Shown here piece by piece: positions 14,503 to 33,130 of a stretch of DNA of 64,000 nt. The notes under the pieces are model-generated. The model searched no databases. It had not been told where the DNA came from and was given only the letters and a program-made list of their open reading frames with translations. How positions within the stretch are numbered: position 1 is the first letter of the stretch; each line of letters begins with the position of its first letter. Source of the stretch: Latrodectus hesperus. Taxonomy: Eukaryota; Arthropoda; Arachnida; Araneae; Theridiidae. The DNA lies in assembly GCA_037975125.1 (NCBI GenBank), contig CM075856.1, forward strand, positions 2,917,934 through 2,981,933, given 5' to 3'. A program made the translations under genes and the position numbers.

Positions 14503-15999
14503 TATTTTTGGCACTAAGCCCAAAATATAACTTACAACTTAATTTCTTCTCGAAGAAATTTTTAATAACATAAATAATTCAGAGTAATTATAACTGGTAA
14601 AATAAAGCATTTAAACAGTGTGAATAATAGAAATGAATCAGCTTGTTTAAAAAACATGGATAAGATTATGGAGGATAGAATTACACGCATATGACTAAAT
14701 CATGTTTACCAAAGATATTTCTGTTTTTCATTACTGCTTTGTTTAAGTAGAATTCCCGAACACATGGTTTGCCGAGGTCATTTTGGTGTCCCACATTTGA
14801 ATTTGAGAGAAATTTAAGAAAAATAGCTTTGTCAAATTTTTTGTCTGATATTTTTATTTGGAAAACAGTTGGTAAACACTTTTAATATCCATATGAAATA
14901 AAATTTTCTAAACATGATGAAATTTAAAAGTTTCAATGCATTTTAAATAATTTTTTAAAAAAAGAAAAAAATTAGGAAAATACCTGATATTTTGGGGGGA
15001 AAGTAGATTTTTATCCTAATTAGTTTGCAGCAGTTGTCAGTTTCTCGCAAATAATTCGTTAAATGTGAAGCGGAGCATTCAGTTATTATGAAAGGAGAAA
15101 GACCAGTATCTAAATAAAAAATTCTGTTTGTTGTAATCAGCTGTTAAAATCAAAGCTAAATTGTTGGAAGTCTTCACCCTCCCCCACAATAATAAAGAAT
15201 CTGAAAATATCATTCATGCTTTGTACAAAATAGTAGGAAAAATTTATAAACATGGAAAACACTTTGCTGATCAAAAAGATTATAAATAAATATGTTTAGA
15301 GTGTTTTTGACATGTTTTGACCATCTCAAGAAAGCACAAAGCATATTGACTATTTGCTTGTCTAGTGTTGCGATAACCAGACGTGTTGGGAGAATGCTCT
15401 GTCATATAGATTGAATTAATTAAACCAAAATATAAAGAAAAATTGAATTTTATTCTCTGTTAAAGGATGAACTAAAGTGATGCAATGGATGATGCACACG
15501 TGACCAATATTTTTCGTGTCGTTGATGTAGATTAGTCCTCTACAACTGTAGATTAATTAGCTAATGTCGTCGAACATAAGGGTAGGAAACATGAAAAAAT
15601 TTGTATTTGAATCTGATACAAACTTTATGTAAATTAATTTAAATTTTATTTAACTTTTATATGAAAGTTACGTTTTTCTCTTAATAAGAAGGGCATAGAC
15701 TTTGTTTCATAAAGTTTTAATTTTTCTTATTCTTTCAACATATTTTGAATAAATTTTTTTAATGAAATCAATATCATTTACATTTTTAAAGAGACCATAT
15801 CATTTACTTAACATTCTTATTAGGAGTTTTTTCAAACTTTTTCCTAAATAACATTTGTGCAGGAAGGTATGTTATAATGCTCATTGTTATAACGTTTATG
15901 GGCATATTGTTCCATATTTTACTTAAAAACGTCTGGAATTATACACAATGCCCAGTTCATGCATGTATTTCTAAATGTAATATGCCTGTAAAATGCATT
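14503..15999. other. A+T-rich stretch, nothing recognised
   Basis: No coding, RNA or repeat hallmark recognised. The right edge is the SINE target-site copy. Confidence 0.4.
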
Positions 16000-16272
16000 C
16001 CGTTGTCGTGTGCCAGCTAGGCAGGCAATATGGGGTGCGCTGCTCCACTTTTCCAACTGAACCATATTTGGGAGTCCGATTTCCTCAGTACACACATGCC
16101 ATAGGGACCCGTTTTATAGGGTAAACAACCATTGACAACTTCATTCATACAAGGAAGGGACAAAGACAGGATAGATAGATAGAGAAAGTACATCCATGCC
16201 CGAACCTGGATTTGAACCCAGGACCTCCCTATCCGCAGCCAGGCACACTGACCACTAGACAAGTTGGGCGGC
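16000..16272 (-). mobile_element. tRNA-derived SINE, family A
   Basis: Minus-strand copy. The head (right end) reads GCCGCCCAACTTGTCTAGTGG with B-box GGGTTCAAATCC. The body carries GATAGATAGATAGAG on the + strand and an ATGCCATAGGGACCCG block, ending near GTTGTCGTGTGCCAGC. Eight-bp direct repeats AATGCATT flank it (15992-15999 and 16273-16280). Slightly divergent from the other family A copies. Confidence 0.9.
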
Positions 16273-16280
16273 AATGCATT

Positions 16281-19200
16281 GTGTAAAAAACTTTATTAAG
16301 TAAAAGTAAAATATGACGACTAAAAACTAAATATGAATATTATATTTTTAATCTTACAGTTTTTTTTTAACTTAGTAACATTAAAAAAATTCATAGTAAT
16401 CAAAAATCAATCAAAATCATTTCTCAAAAATTTCGCTACTAATTTCTCTCCATTTTCATTGCAAAAAACTATTTCATTTTTATTCTTATGTTTTTGTACA
16501 AAGTAAAAGATATCAAATAATAAAAATTATCTCATAATGCAAAATAAACTTTGTTGCAAAAATGTTAATTTCATGAAAATAAATATAGTATACCACATAA
16601 AGTTTCTTCATTTCTAATAAATCTATTATTTTTAATTTTGAGATTCTAGTTTTTTTTCTTCACCTTTTTATTTAATATCAAAAATAGATATTGAAATAAT
16701 TTTTAATCAATAAATTTGAGAATATTGTAATTTATTTATTCTATTATTTAATCTTTTTTTATTTAATTACAAAGTTTATATGTAAACCATAAGCGCATGC
16801 GAAGATAATATAAACTATCTTATGTTTGTAGTTTTATAGGCATATTGAAATATTTCAAAATTATTATTATTACTGAAAAAAATTACAAATGTTTCGATTC
16901 TGTAAGCTAATATGATCAACTTGCAAAATTAATTTTTTATATAGTATTTTGTGTGATAAGTTAGGAAATGATAGGTTAAAATAAGATAAGCAAAAGATAT
17001 ACGATAGTATAGATGCAAATGTCTGGAAATTTTTCTTTAAATTTAAATGATTTTTTATTTTCAATTATGTTGAAAATTTTTACTGCTAAAGAACGTTTAT
17101 TATTCAACATAGCTACATAACTATATAATATAGAATAAATTATCCCATTTATAGTTCTCTTTTTCTTTTTAAGTATATTTGTAAGCTAAAAAAATTTAAT
17201 AAATAATTCACTAAAATAAACTTAATAATACGAATTGTATGGAAAAAATTCTTAAATAAAAATACGATCTGCATTCAAACTTAATTTAAAATTCAAATTT
17301 ATTTCTCCTGCTGCTGTAAACGTGTTTCAACATCAATCAGACAACTATTCTTTGGAATTGCTTGCAAACCTAACTCAAAAAGACACTCTTAAAAAAAGAA
17401 GGATAAATAAATTGAAAAATATCGGCTTGGAAAAAGCGAGAGAGCCGCTTAAACTGAAGAATCTAATAGATTTTAATGCCGAGATGTTTCCGAAGAAACG
17501 TTTTACTATGTGTGAAACTTTGGGAAACACAGTATGGGCCCTTATATTTTAGTTTTTTCTTTAGTCTTCCGTTGAAGATCTCTTTTCTGCTAGAAAATAG
17601 AGCCATGTGAGTTGCAGAAAATGTGTCCATTAAAGGCGGACATTTTCCTTGCTTTTTATTCAGTAGAAAAATTTATATAAAAAGCTGAAGAATTATGAAA
17701 TAATTTCTATTAAATATTGTTTTGACTATTTTTTAATTAAATCAAAATTAAAAGTTACATTTCCTTTCAACTATATAGAGATATTAGAAAATAAAAAATA
17801 CATAATTATAGTAACTGATATATTCAATTTAATAGACCATTTAAAAAGCTAAGATATGAAATTGATATCAATTTATTCATATTCTTTCATATTCTTCATT
17901 TAATGCGGTATTTTCATCTTAATGTTATGTTTAACTCTGAGTCCCATGAAAATTTAAAACGAAAGTATTTCCATACCATTAAATTATTAGCTTACAATTG
18001 AACAAGAGTTCTTTCCAAATTGAAAGAAAGAGTGTCTTATATTTATGAATGTTTTCTAAATACTAATTAAATAATTAATTATAGTTTTAATTCGTTGAAT
18101 TTAAAACAACTCATATGAATTCTTACTTGCCCGTGAGGATATATTTATTGACATAAATATAAAAACTTTTTATTATTTCCACCATTGCATTACCTCATCA
18201 TTTAGTTGACACAGAATAAAAGAAGTTTAAAAGTTTTAATTAAAAATGCACATAAATATTATTCTAAAATTTTCTCCTTTTTTTAATTATCAGCAAATTC
18301 TGTGTGATCGACTATGGTAAGTACATAGCCAACTTATAATATTGAAATATTAAAATCATTGTCTAAGAAATTGCTTACTATACAAATTTTATGTAAAAAT
18401 TTTTTGGAAATAAATTTAGAATAGATAATTTATATTTCCCTGATAAAAAGCAATAAATTTTTTTTTACTGAAGAATACTTATATTGCGTGTCAAGAAATA
18501 TTTGAATTTAGCATTTTAAAATATTAATTCTAGCTTGTTAGTTTTTATTTGATTGAAACAAACGCTCTGATTAAAATTTTCATAAAAAATTGTCACTTGG
18601 AAATAATTTATTTACAAAACTTATTTTGCAATAAATAAGCATACAAATTCTATTATTATTTAATTATTAATATTATTATTTATCAAATTAAAAAAATGTA
18701 CTTATTTAATCTGAGATATATAAATATCTGGAATTATTTAAATATACCAAACAATATATTTTATTTCAAAATAAGTGTTATGTATATTTGCACACTATAA
18801 TATTTCTTTAGAATTAAAATAATCGTTATTATGAAGGATTTAAAGTTGAAAAAATATAAAACTCGTATAAATGATTTTTTTTTGTAATAAGAACACGTTC
18901 TTTGCGATGTGCCTAGTTCAAAACTAGCCATAAAAGAGTTGGGGAAATAGACACTGTTCCTTGTTACCTGCATGTCATCTGTTGCTATGGTTTCTTGGGA
19001 ATTTTCCATTGCGAGATGTGAATAATAACCATTGTCTATGGTATGTTTTCAAGTGAAGACGAAATGAAATGAATGAATGTACAAATACCTTACACAGCAG
19101 CATAATATTTCTTAAAGTATACACTACGTTGTGTCCTCACAGAGCCATAGTGTTAGGAGCATGATCTTTATCAGGGAAAAATCCCTGAACTTGGTCCTCT

Positions 19201-19371
19201 CAATCCTTTCATTACCACCGTTTAACAAAGGGTATTGAGAAAATTTTCCTGATGTACATTCGTCGTATGTGTGTCAAGAAAAATTCTAGCTGCTTTTGCG
19301 CTAAATGTATTGCTAATCTTAAACATTTTTATATATTCTTGTGCTTTTAATTCTGTATCTAACTTTGCATT
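16281..19371. other. A+T-rich stretch, nothing firmly recognised
   Basis: A + frame at 17322-17552 (76 codons, lysine- and leucine-rich, GTG-initiated) is the most coding-like piece but matches no family I know and lacks convincing splice borders. A donor-like ATG/GTAAGTAC at 18315 with an acceptor-like TTAATTATCAG upstream would delimit only 23 bp. A slightly GC-richer patch lies at 18890-19230. Confidence 0.35.
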
Positions 19372-20942
<1,571 letters not shown>

Positions 20943-21223
20943 GTTGTTGTCGTGTAGCCAGCTACTCTGGCAATATGGGGTGCGCTGCTCCACTTTTTCA
21001 AATGAACCATATTTGGGTGTGGAGTCCGACTTCCTCATTACACACATGCCATAGGGACCCGTTTATAAGGTAGGCAACCATTCACTCCATCATTCACACA
21101 AGGAAAGGAACAAAGACATGATAGATAGAGAGGGAAAGTACATCCATGCCCGAACCGGTATTCGAACCCAGGACCTCCTTATCCGCTGTCAGGCACACTG
21201 ACCACTAGACAAAATGGGCTGCT
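20943..21223 (-). mobile_element. tRNA-derived SINE, family A, with 11-bp target duplication
   Basis: Minus-strand copy from the (GTTGTT) tail at 20943 to the head ending GGGCTGC at 21223, with B-box TTCGAACCC on the + strand. Exact 11-bp direct repeats TGATATAATAT lie at 20932-20942 and 21224-21234. Confidence 0.93.
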
Positions 21224-21479
21224 TGATATAATATAAAAGTATTAAAAGAGAGTCTCATTTAATAAACCCGATGTCTAATGATTATAAATTACTCACTTAT
21301 GTAACTTTAAATATTTTTGCTTCTCTTCCTTACTTCACTTATAATCACTGTCAGAATTGCTTTTTGTTATATAGAAAAAATCATTAGCTACAGTCACTTT
21401 TATTATTTTTTTGAATAAATAAATAAAAACCATTAAGTTTGACACAATGTTGCAATAATGTTTTCAATAATAAAAACAC

Positions 21480-22290
21480 TTTTTTTCAGGTAAAATAAAA
21501 GAATACACCATCGTTGAGAATATATAGAAAGCTCTTTTCTTCTGTCTCATCTTTTTTTTTTTTTACTCCCCGAATAGAGCACTTGCAGCAGGTGTAAGAG
21601 TCATAAAGAACAAGTCCACGATGATTTAGATGGCCTCGAATAAAAGAAAAGACGAACCCCGCCATTCTCCTGGCATTCAAGAGCTAGCAGTGATTCTCTC
21701 ATTCCATCCTTCCCCTTTCTCTCTCTCTTTACCCGAGTTATAAATCAGTTCAGTAACCCTTTTTTTATTTATTTACTTTTTAGGGCGATCACCTTCTTCC
21801 CAGAAATATTGGACTTCGCGGTGTCTAAATGGGTTGTTCTCCCCTTTTCTTCAAGCATTATGCCGGAGAGTGGGTGGAAGGGATTGACTGGGCACAATTT
21901 ACGTTATTTACGATACAAGCCTTTAACCGACCACCCCCTTATCGGTTGCCGAGTTCCAGGAGTATCGGCCACTGGTGATGTAGGATGAGTGTGATTTTTT
22001 ATGTTTTTGGCACAAATGGTTAACAGTGTACTTGCGTGTTTACTGCCTTTGCTTTAACTTGAGCAAAGGAAAAGGATCCACGATTACCGGCATCTGTGGG
22101 TTATTGGGATCTTCATCAAGAATCGATGGCTCGAGTAAACTCGATAGGATTTAAGAGGGTGCTTAAGGAAGAAACCCCTTAAGAAGATAAGGAAATGTGT
22201 ATTCAAGTTTCTTGTTAAACAGTCTTTTTTTTGGCACCATGTTCTGTTCATTGTTTCTCCAATTTCAATAAAGTTTAACAAAATGAAAAA
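21480..22290. other. Long GC-enriched island, candidate conserved noncoding element
   Basis: About 800 bp with clearly raised GC, a pyrimidine-rich tract (21690-21770), an acceptor-like TTACTTTTTAG at 21783, CCGACCACCCCCTTATCGG, and short inverted words (CTCGAGTAAACTCGA; CTTAAGGAAGAAACCCCTTAAG spans under 25 bp). Frames after the acceptor-like site stop within 15 codons, so an exon is not supported. Confidence 0.35.
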
Positions 22291-26058
<3,768 letters not shown>

Positions 26059-26423
26059 CAAGTATAATCATAAGAATTTAATAATTTTCTATGAGAAGCT
26101 ATTTTTTCTGAAAAATTTCAAGATAAATTTATTCTTATCCCCTTTCATAACTTCCGATACTTTTACTTTACAAATACATTGCACCAAAAAACGATCGACA
26201 TATGAAAACGTTGCCTAATTTAAACAAGCGATTTCAAGATTTCGTCCAAATCTAATTAAGGTGTAAACCTTTTCTAAGCGTGACTGCGATAAATTATAAC
26301 TGAATAGGTATACTCGGGACTCGCATAGCATTTTTTCTAATTACTTGCAAATCTTGAAACAAGTATCGATGATAGTCATCTGAATCAACTACTGGTTCCC
26401 GTTGTGGGTATAAAATATTTGTT

Positions 26424-26794
26424 CCTGTTGTTATTAATGGCACTTGAACAAGCCAAGCTCTCTAACCCGTTGGCTATGCGAATTTAAGTCAGTAGGGTGC
26501 ATCTTTCTTTTAACAAGAGCATCACGAAGGGGAAAGTATGACTTTGCTCTCAACGCCTCCTATAGATGGCAGCACCAGAGAATCCACTCACTAAAATTTG
26601 ACATTAATCTGAAGGGGAAGGAAATTTTCTCCAGACCATTTCTCCCATGGTAACTGCTCAATGACCGACCACAGGACTTTCGATTCCACAGACTTAACGA
26701 GCACGTATATGTGGGGCTTTGACGTCATTGGGAATCGGTCCCCACCCTTCCGAACGGAAGTCCGATGCCCTAATCACTAAGCTACCATGACCTT
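26424..26794 (-). mobile_element. tRNA-derived SINE, family C, second copy
   Basis: Same layout as 4701-5083: tail TGTTGTTATTAATGG at the left, GATGGCAGCACCAGAGAATC in the middle, GACCGACCACAGGACTTTCG, and a tRNA-like head with CCGAACGGAAG at the right. A few internal deletions relative to the first copy. I could not define a convincing target duplication, so the ends are approximate. Confidence 0.85.
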
Positions 26795-29700
26795 CACACC
26801 TAACTAAATATTTACCTCTGTTTAAAGAAATAATTGTAAAATTTAAAGAATGTGCAAAAAATATCATATATGACTACAAATTATCTATGGCGTGGCAAGA
26901 AAAAAATTAATATAACGTCATTTAAAATTAATATCATTCCTTAAGTTTCTAACTGTTTGACAAAATAAATTTCTGTCAAAAAAAATATACTCCAGACAAA
27001 AAACCACGCTGGGCGTTCTTGTAGTAATTAATTGTAGTAGTTTTCATGTCGCTTCAAGGAAGTTTCTACTAGTTCTTTTCTTGTTGAATCAGTAGATCTC
27101 TAATTGATTTGTAAGATGAAACCGTAACTGAGTTTGATGACTACATAAATATCATAGAGATCAGTAAAAAAGCCTTGATCACATTTTTACACTTATCTGT
27201 AAATGATCATACCAATAAATTTCGGATTTACTTACGAATAATCATGATAATGGGGTCTTTATTATTCAGACTTCTAATGCTAGAGAAAAATGAAATTTAT
27301 TCTGCGTGAGTGTAAAATCTAACAGATAGATACGTATTCATTACACACCATTTAATTGCCTTAATCTTTTGATTTTATGTCGAGCAATTTTCAAATATTT
27401 CAAATCTATACATTTTCGATTCACTGTTTCTTTCAAATATTGGCACTTGTTTCATAAAAAAAAACATGCATCTTGTGGCTTTAAATTCTTACAGACAAGA
27501 CACTCATTTTCTTGAATTGTAACAGCAATTTTTGACGTGAAGTAAAAGTTGTTCATTATCTTAACATAATTCAGTTGAGTTCGAAAAAATGTATCTGTGT
27601 ATTTAAATAAAATGACAGTTTAATATTCTCATTTAAAAATGCTTTAAGTTAAAAACAGTAAAAATTTTGTTGTGGCTTAAAATATTTAAATAAACCATAC
27701 TGTCATGTTTTTTTCTCATAAAATATTAAATGGAAAATTTAATATGAAAAAAATATTGAAAACAAAACAGTACTAGAAAGGAGAATATAAATTTAAAACT
27801 TACTTGAGTTTTTATAATTTTGAATATGATGCATTATATTTCTTCTAAAATATTTTATTCAAATTGTTTTCATTTGATTAAAACAACCAAAAAATCGCTT
27901 CGTCTTTATTATTGGATATTGTAACAAATTGTTATGTGTATGAAAAATTTATAAGTACTTCATACTTGTTTGATATAATGTAAACTTATCAGTCACGGAA
28001 TTTCTGGTGAGAAAGCTTTCTTTTAAAATTTCACTCATAATGTTTTCTCAATTTACTTTTTTTTCTTTAAAAACATTTTACTAATATTTAAATATGAATA
28101 AATTAACTAGATCAAAATTTAAGTTGAAAATATATTTATCAACTAATAAAAAAATCATCCTACCTTATTTAAAAATTGTTTTTGAAATTTTTGGGTTTAA
28201 AAACAAGAGAACAAAAACTACACTAAAATAGAGCAAATCTGCTTACTTTGAGAACCAAAAATAACATTGAAATCCTTTTATGTTCTTTCACAGTAAAAAG
28301 TATAGATTGATATATTTTTCAGGGTATTAAAGTTTATCCACGCACACTTGCTAGAATAAAATTTTCGAGAATTACTTTGAAGGAATCTATATTCCTTAAA
28401 TGCATAAGCTTGCCAAACATCCACAACATAATCCTGTAAAATTTAAAATAGTTTTTCTTGTTTTCTATAAAAGTAATGCTGATGAACTAGCCTGTCACCA
28501 AAGATGTCTTACAATTTCCCAAGCAGAATTTCTTGAAATCGTATAGAAAATAAAACTATAGCAAAAAGCACATCTAGTATTTTTTTTATCAAAGGTTACA
28601 CTATGTAGAATATTAGATACACATACAGATTGATATTTATATGCATATAGAAGCTTTTAAGAGTTATGCTTCTTGAATACTACCAATATAATTTAAGAAA
28701 AAAGGCTGTTTACATTTCTGGCATTTTAAAAATAGTTCGACTGTCCATTATAAAAACTAATTTAAATTATGCTTTAAAACAAGCATTTTATTTCAAAATT
28801 ATTGAGTGAAAACAAATGAAATACTTCCTATTAGAATTTTAAAAATTTTACAATAAAACAGAATTATATTTTTTCATTCTTAGGCTATTGAATTTTCGTT
28901 AAAAAAACTACTTATATATGTTTATATATCTATAAATGTAGGAAACGGCATGAATTCTGAGCGTACAAATATCAGGAAAACCATATTAAAGTAATTCTTA
29001 AGCAATATTTGACAATTTTGCAAATGTGATCAGAGAGCTTTTGTACATTTTTTCCATTACAAATGAATTATTCACAAATTGATCGATATATCGCGAATGT
29101 ATTCCATATAGAGATAGTTTATGAAAGCAAAAATTAGCAGTGAAACACACTAATCTGGAAATGGATTCTTATTGGATGCCATTATCCAGCCTAAGTTATT
29201 GGATTTTATTTTAGATAAACTTAATGCTAGTTAAGATATTTAGCAATTTCTTTGTAAAATCTGTGAGTACATGATAACACCTCAATCTCAACTGTTTGAT
29301 GCAGTTTTACTTGTCATTAATTTAATGCTTTTTTTAAGGAGATTCCTTCTGTATCTGGCTTAAAAGCCCATTTAAATCTCTTTAAAAGATGAGTTTCGTT
29401 TTTATGAGTTCATATTGTCTGGATTGCAACAAATATTTGCAATATTTGACGTCACATTTTTGCAGGATGATGCCTTCATTGCAGGCTCCATCAATATATT
29501 CCTTCTAGAAACATTCACTGTAGAATTAGTGATCAGCAAATGATGTAAATAGATGTGACTCTTAAGACTACCAGATCTGACTTCACTAGACATTTGGTTG
29601 GGTGGATATTTAATAAACCAATGCTTATCGGCGTTCTCTAATCAATTAGTTGGAACTTATATGTAGTGATTTTATTATCTATTCATAGATAAGGTTGAAA

Positions 29701-30610
29701 TATATTTCAAATAGAAAAAAGAGAATAAAATATGCAGAGTAAAAATTTTTTTCAAATGCAAATGGTTTTTTTTTTCATTTTAAGTCATTTTGAAAACACA
29801 AGCATAAAACATATATTTTAAAGTCTATCACGTTAAATTAATAAAAATTTAAATAAATTTGAGCTCCATCATTTCCAAAAAAAACATTCCTTATTACATG
29901 CTATCATGTTTCAATAGTAAATAATTGTGAAATTAAAAAGCATTTCTGCTACTTAAAATACATAACCAAGTATACTGTATGAGACTTTATCATCATGATA
30001 CAATAATTAAATAGATAATTTATGCAAACATTTAATGTTTAAGAGCAGTCTTTATGATATGAAATGAATAATATTTTTAAGTACATTTGGTTATGTTTTT
30101 GTAATTATTACATTCGTTTACTGGTACAAGCATTTTATATTTATAGCCTTTATACACACTCTCCATATGACGTTGAACAAATGTAATATTGTGAATATTT
30201 TCTCTGAGACTTCATTGCAGCTTTTGCTATATACAAAATATATTTGTTTCACTTATTTCCTTTTTTTATATTTTCCCTGATTAAGTATTTACAAACATAT
30301 TTCTGAAACAGGCATTTGTTGCTGATTCCAAAACTTTATAGATAAATTTTACAATTTTATGTGGTGCATTTTAGAATAAAAATCTAGTTTGTGCTTCTTA
30401 AGAACGAATTAATGAAATATATAATTTTTTAAGCTCATAATACGTTCAAAATTATATATTATTTCATCTTTTGTAATCAAATATATACTTAATTTTTTTT
30501 TTACTTAATTCCTTCTACTATCAAGAAATTAAGAAAAAATTGGCTCGATTAAAAAAAATTCTAAGCAAAAATAGATAGATAAATATTCAACTCTTATTCA
30601 GAATCATTAA
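26795..30610. other. A+T-rich stretch, nothing firmly recognised
   Basis: A mild GC rise at 29330-29640 includes an acceptor-like TTTTTGCAG ending at 29465, followed by an open + frame of about 26 codons (DDAFIAGSINIF and on) that stops without a donor. No known family is apparent. The rest is unique-looking A+T-rich DNA. Confidence 0.35.
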
Positions 30611-31590
30611 AATGTTCTGAAACTAATTCCTTTATAAAATTTCTTCTTTAATTGCAAATGATATTTTTTGTAGAACGGTGTTTCTTTCAGATAGAATTAT
30701 ATACTTGTTGCACATAAAAAGTGGTACATTTTAGATAAATCATTGTCTTCACTAAATCCTCATTAAATCATTCTTTCTTGTCCTGTTTGGTTGCCTTTAT
30801 TCTCAGTTGCTCTGAAACCAATTCCTTTATAAAATTTCTTCTTTAATTGTAAACTATATTTTTTGCAAAACGCTGTTTCTACCTGACAGAATCATATACT
30901 TGTTGCACGTAAGATATGGTATATTTTTGATAAATCATTGTCTTCACTGAATTCTCTTTAAATCATTCTTTCTTGCTCTATTTGGTAATCTTTATTTTCA
31001 GCTCTGTTCTATAACTAATTCCTTTGTAAAATTTCTTCTTTAATTGAAAATAATATTTTTTGAAAAGCGTTGTTTCTATCTGACAGAATCATATACTTGT
31101 TGCACATAAAAAGTGGTACATTTTAGATAAATCATTGTCTTCACTAAATCCTCATTAAATCATTCTTTCTTGTCCTGTTTGGTTGCCTTTATTCTCAGAT
31201 GTTCTGAAACAAATTCCTTTATAAAATTTCTTCTTTAATTGCAAATGATATTTTTTACAAAAAGCTGTTTCTATCTGCAAAATCATATACTTGTTGCACA
31301 TAAGATATGGTATATTTTTGATAAATCATTGTCTTCACTGAATTCTCATTAAATCATTCTTTCTTGTTCTATTTGGTAATCTTTCATTCTCAAGCTGTTC
31401 TGAAACAAATTCCTTTCTAAAATTTTTCTATAATTGCATAGGATATTTTTTTTGCAAAACGCTGTTTCTGTCTGACAGAATCATATACTTGTTGCACATA
31501 AAAATTCGTACATTTTAGATAAAGCATTGTCTTCGCTGAATCCTCAGTAAATCATTCTTTCTTGTTCTGTTTGGTAGCCTTTATTCTCAG
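30611..31590. repeat. Tandem array of five ~195-bp units
   Basis: The word GTTCTGAAACNAATTCCTTT or a close variant recurs at spacings of 195, 197, 195 and 196 bp (anchor positions 30617, 30812, 31009, 31204, 31400). Each unit contains ATATACTTGTTGCACATAA, ATTTTAGATAAATCATTGTC and AAATCATTCTTTCTTG. Alternate units look more alike (units 1, 3 and 4 versus 2), suggesting higher-order duplication. The array ends exactly at a GC-enriched island. Confidence 0.95.
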
Positions 31591-32300
31591 CTGTCACTCA
31601 GAACATTCTGCTCGGTTGAATTTGAATGTCGAAAACTTCTTTTCTCAAGAAAGAGTTCCATTACAGAGCAGCAAGTTTTGTATTGCCGCCTTTTTTATTC
31701 TCCCTTTAGCCTTTCTTTTCAAATTCAGGACACATTTACTTCTCGCGTTTCGAACTTCACTAAAAGTTAAAAAAAAAAAAGTCTCGCACCTCGCCTGGCT
31801 GAGTGCCAAATTCTTGTCTAATGACGCTCACATTTATCGACTTCAGGGTACAATTTTTTCGCGCGCTTTATCTCTCTTTCTCTCACCGATATACCTTTTC
31901 TGAAATTTTTATTTTTATTATTTCACTTCAGTTCTTTCTACTGTGACTGGTTCTTTTTTTCCTACTCTTCAGGTTCCCACCAACCTTAGAGCTTGCCCTA
32001 TTTTTTTTTGCCAGTCGGTATGTTTTTTTCGAGCATTTCCTTTTTCGTCATTTGTCAGAAGAGGGCGCGAGCTTCAGTCTGAGTGACACTTGTTTTGTCG
32101 CTCAATCCAAACAAGTAGGCTCCTGATAAATGGCATCGTCTTTTTACCGGTTTCCTGTTTTTTCCCTATTTCAATCCTTATTTTTTACGTTTTTATTTTT
32201 GATGGTTTACTGTTTGAATCGGCAGAATGTCACGTTAAATATCACGGAGATTTAGCTTCAGTGAGATTCTCGGATTCGGCTATTTTTCCCATTTCCTAAA
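31591..32300. other. GC-enriched island, candidate conserved noncoding element
   Basis: CpG-containing words (TTTTTCGCGCGC, GAGGGCGCGAGC) and pyrimidine-rich tracts in an otherwise A+T-rich region. Two + frames are open (31562-31903, starting in the last repeat unit, and 32090-32299), hydrophobic because of the T-rich composition, neither starting with a clear ATG context nor matching a known family. Confidence 0.3.
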
Positions 32301-32859
32301 ATTGCATTACCTTTTACTCTACATATAAGTATAAATATAGTTCATAAATTTTAAAATGATATTTTTTTGAATTATTTTCTATTAACTTGAATTTAGATTT
32401 CGTGAACAAATTGCATTTATAGTTACTTTATAAAATACACGCTTTTTTACATGCATAATTAATATACTCATTTCAAATTCGTTAAAACATTTAAATTGTG
32501 TTCACATTAGCAAATAAAGTTACAACACAGTTTCTTAAGCCAAACAACTATTTCTGTTTGTTATGATATGCATAAAATTTATAACCAGAAACTATGCTGT
32601 TTATTCAAATGAAATAGCATAACAATAAAGATTTGCTTATATTAAATATCTCTTAACCTGAATTTATTTTCTTTATTGTTCAAACCAAGTATTGAATTTT
32701 CAGTTCAAAACTCATTTGTTGAACTGTTTATTTTCCTTCATTTTGAATTAATTAAAATTGGATGTTTAACGATAACAAATTCTGAAAGATATCAATACAT
32801 TTTGATTAAATATAAAATAACATTAAAATAATAAATAAAAATCAAATTTTTTTTTTCGC
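32301..32859. other. A+T-rich stretch, nothing recognised
   Basis: No hallmark recognised. Confidence 0.4.
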
Positions 32860-33130
32860 TGGAAAAAATTGCCACGGTTGCCTATTAATCCAGGATGCCA
32901 AATTTTGAGTTTGGTGATTTTTGGCGGATTTTCTTATGTATGTGGCAACCTGGTTTTTATTACGTCATAGATACTGTAACATTTATGCAGAAAATTCTGT
33001 TATGGCAACCCTAGTAATTGCATCATCGCGCACGTTACAAAACGTTACCTTGGTAACGTTTGTTTATCGCCAAATAAATTCAGAATTTGTAATCTTGGAT
33101 TATACGCCATCTGTGCCAAAAAATTTAGAA
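32860..33130. repeat. Interspersed repeat, family D, uninterrupted copy
   Basis: Shares with 40230-41395 the words CAACCTGGTTTTTATTACGTC, GCAGAAAATTCT, a CATTGCNCACGT-type block, and ATCGCCAAATAAATTCAGAA followed by a GGATTATACGCCATCTG block, in the same order. It contains a near-perfect palindrome AACGTTACCTTGGTAACGTT (33041-33060). A 72-codon + frame crosses it but does not hold up in the other copy. The class of repeat is unknown. Confidence 0.7.

Noticed and set aside
16201..16272. tRNA-like sequences with A/B-box motifs at 4.98-5.08, 8.42-8.49, 16.2, 19.5, 21.15, 26.7, 34.8, 42.26, 46.5, 54.75 and 55.8 kb
   Set aside because: Each is the head of a dispersed element with a shared non-tRNA body and usually a target duplication, and stems are imperfect. 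They are SINE heads, not tRNA genes.
17322..17552. 76-codon lysine/leucine-rich + frame
   Set aside because: Begins with GTG, lacks splice or promoter context and no family is recognised. Kept only as a note in the surrounding stretch.
18299..18321. 23-bp micro-exon between TTAATTATCAG and GTAAGTAC
   Set aside because: Good splice consensus on both sides, but 23 bp carries too little information, matches no part of the CA10 family I know, and such pairs are expected by chance in T-rich DNA.
29466..29550. Exon after TTTTTGCAG with 26 open codons
   Set aside because: No donor, no known family and no matching phase evidence. Chance is sufficient in this composition.
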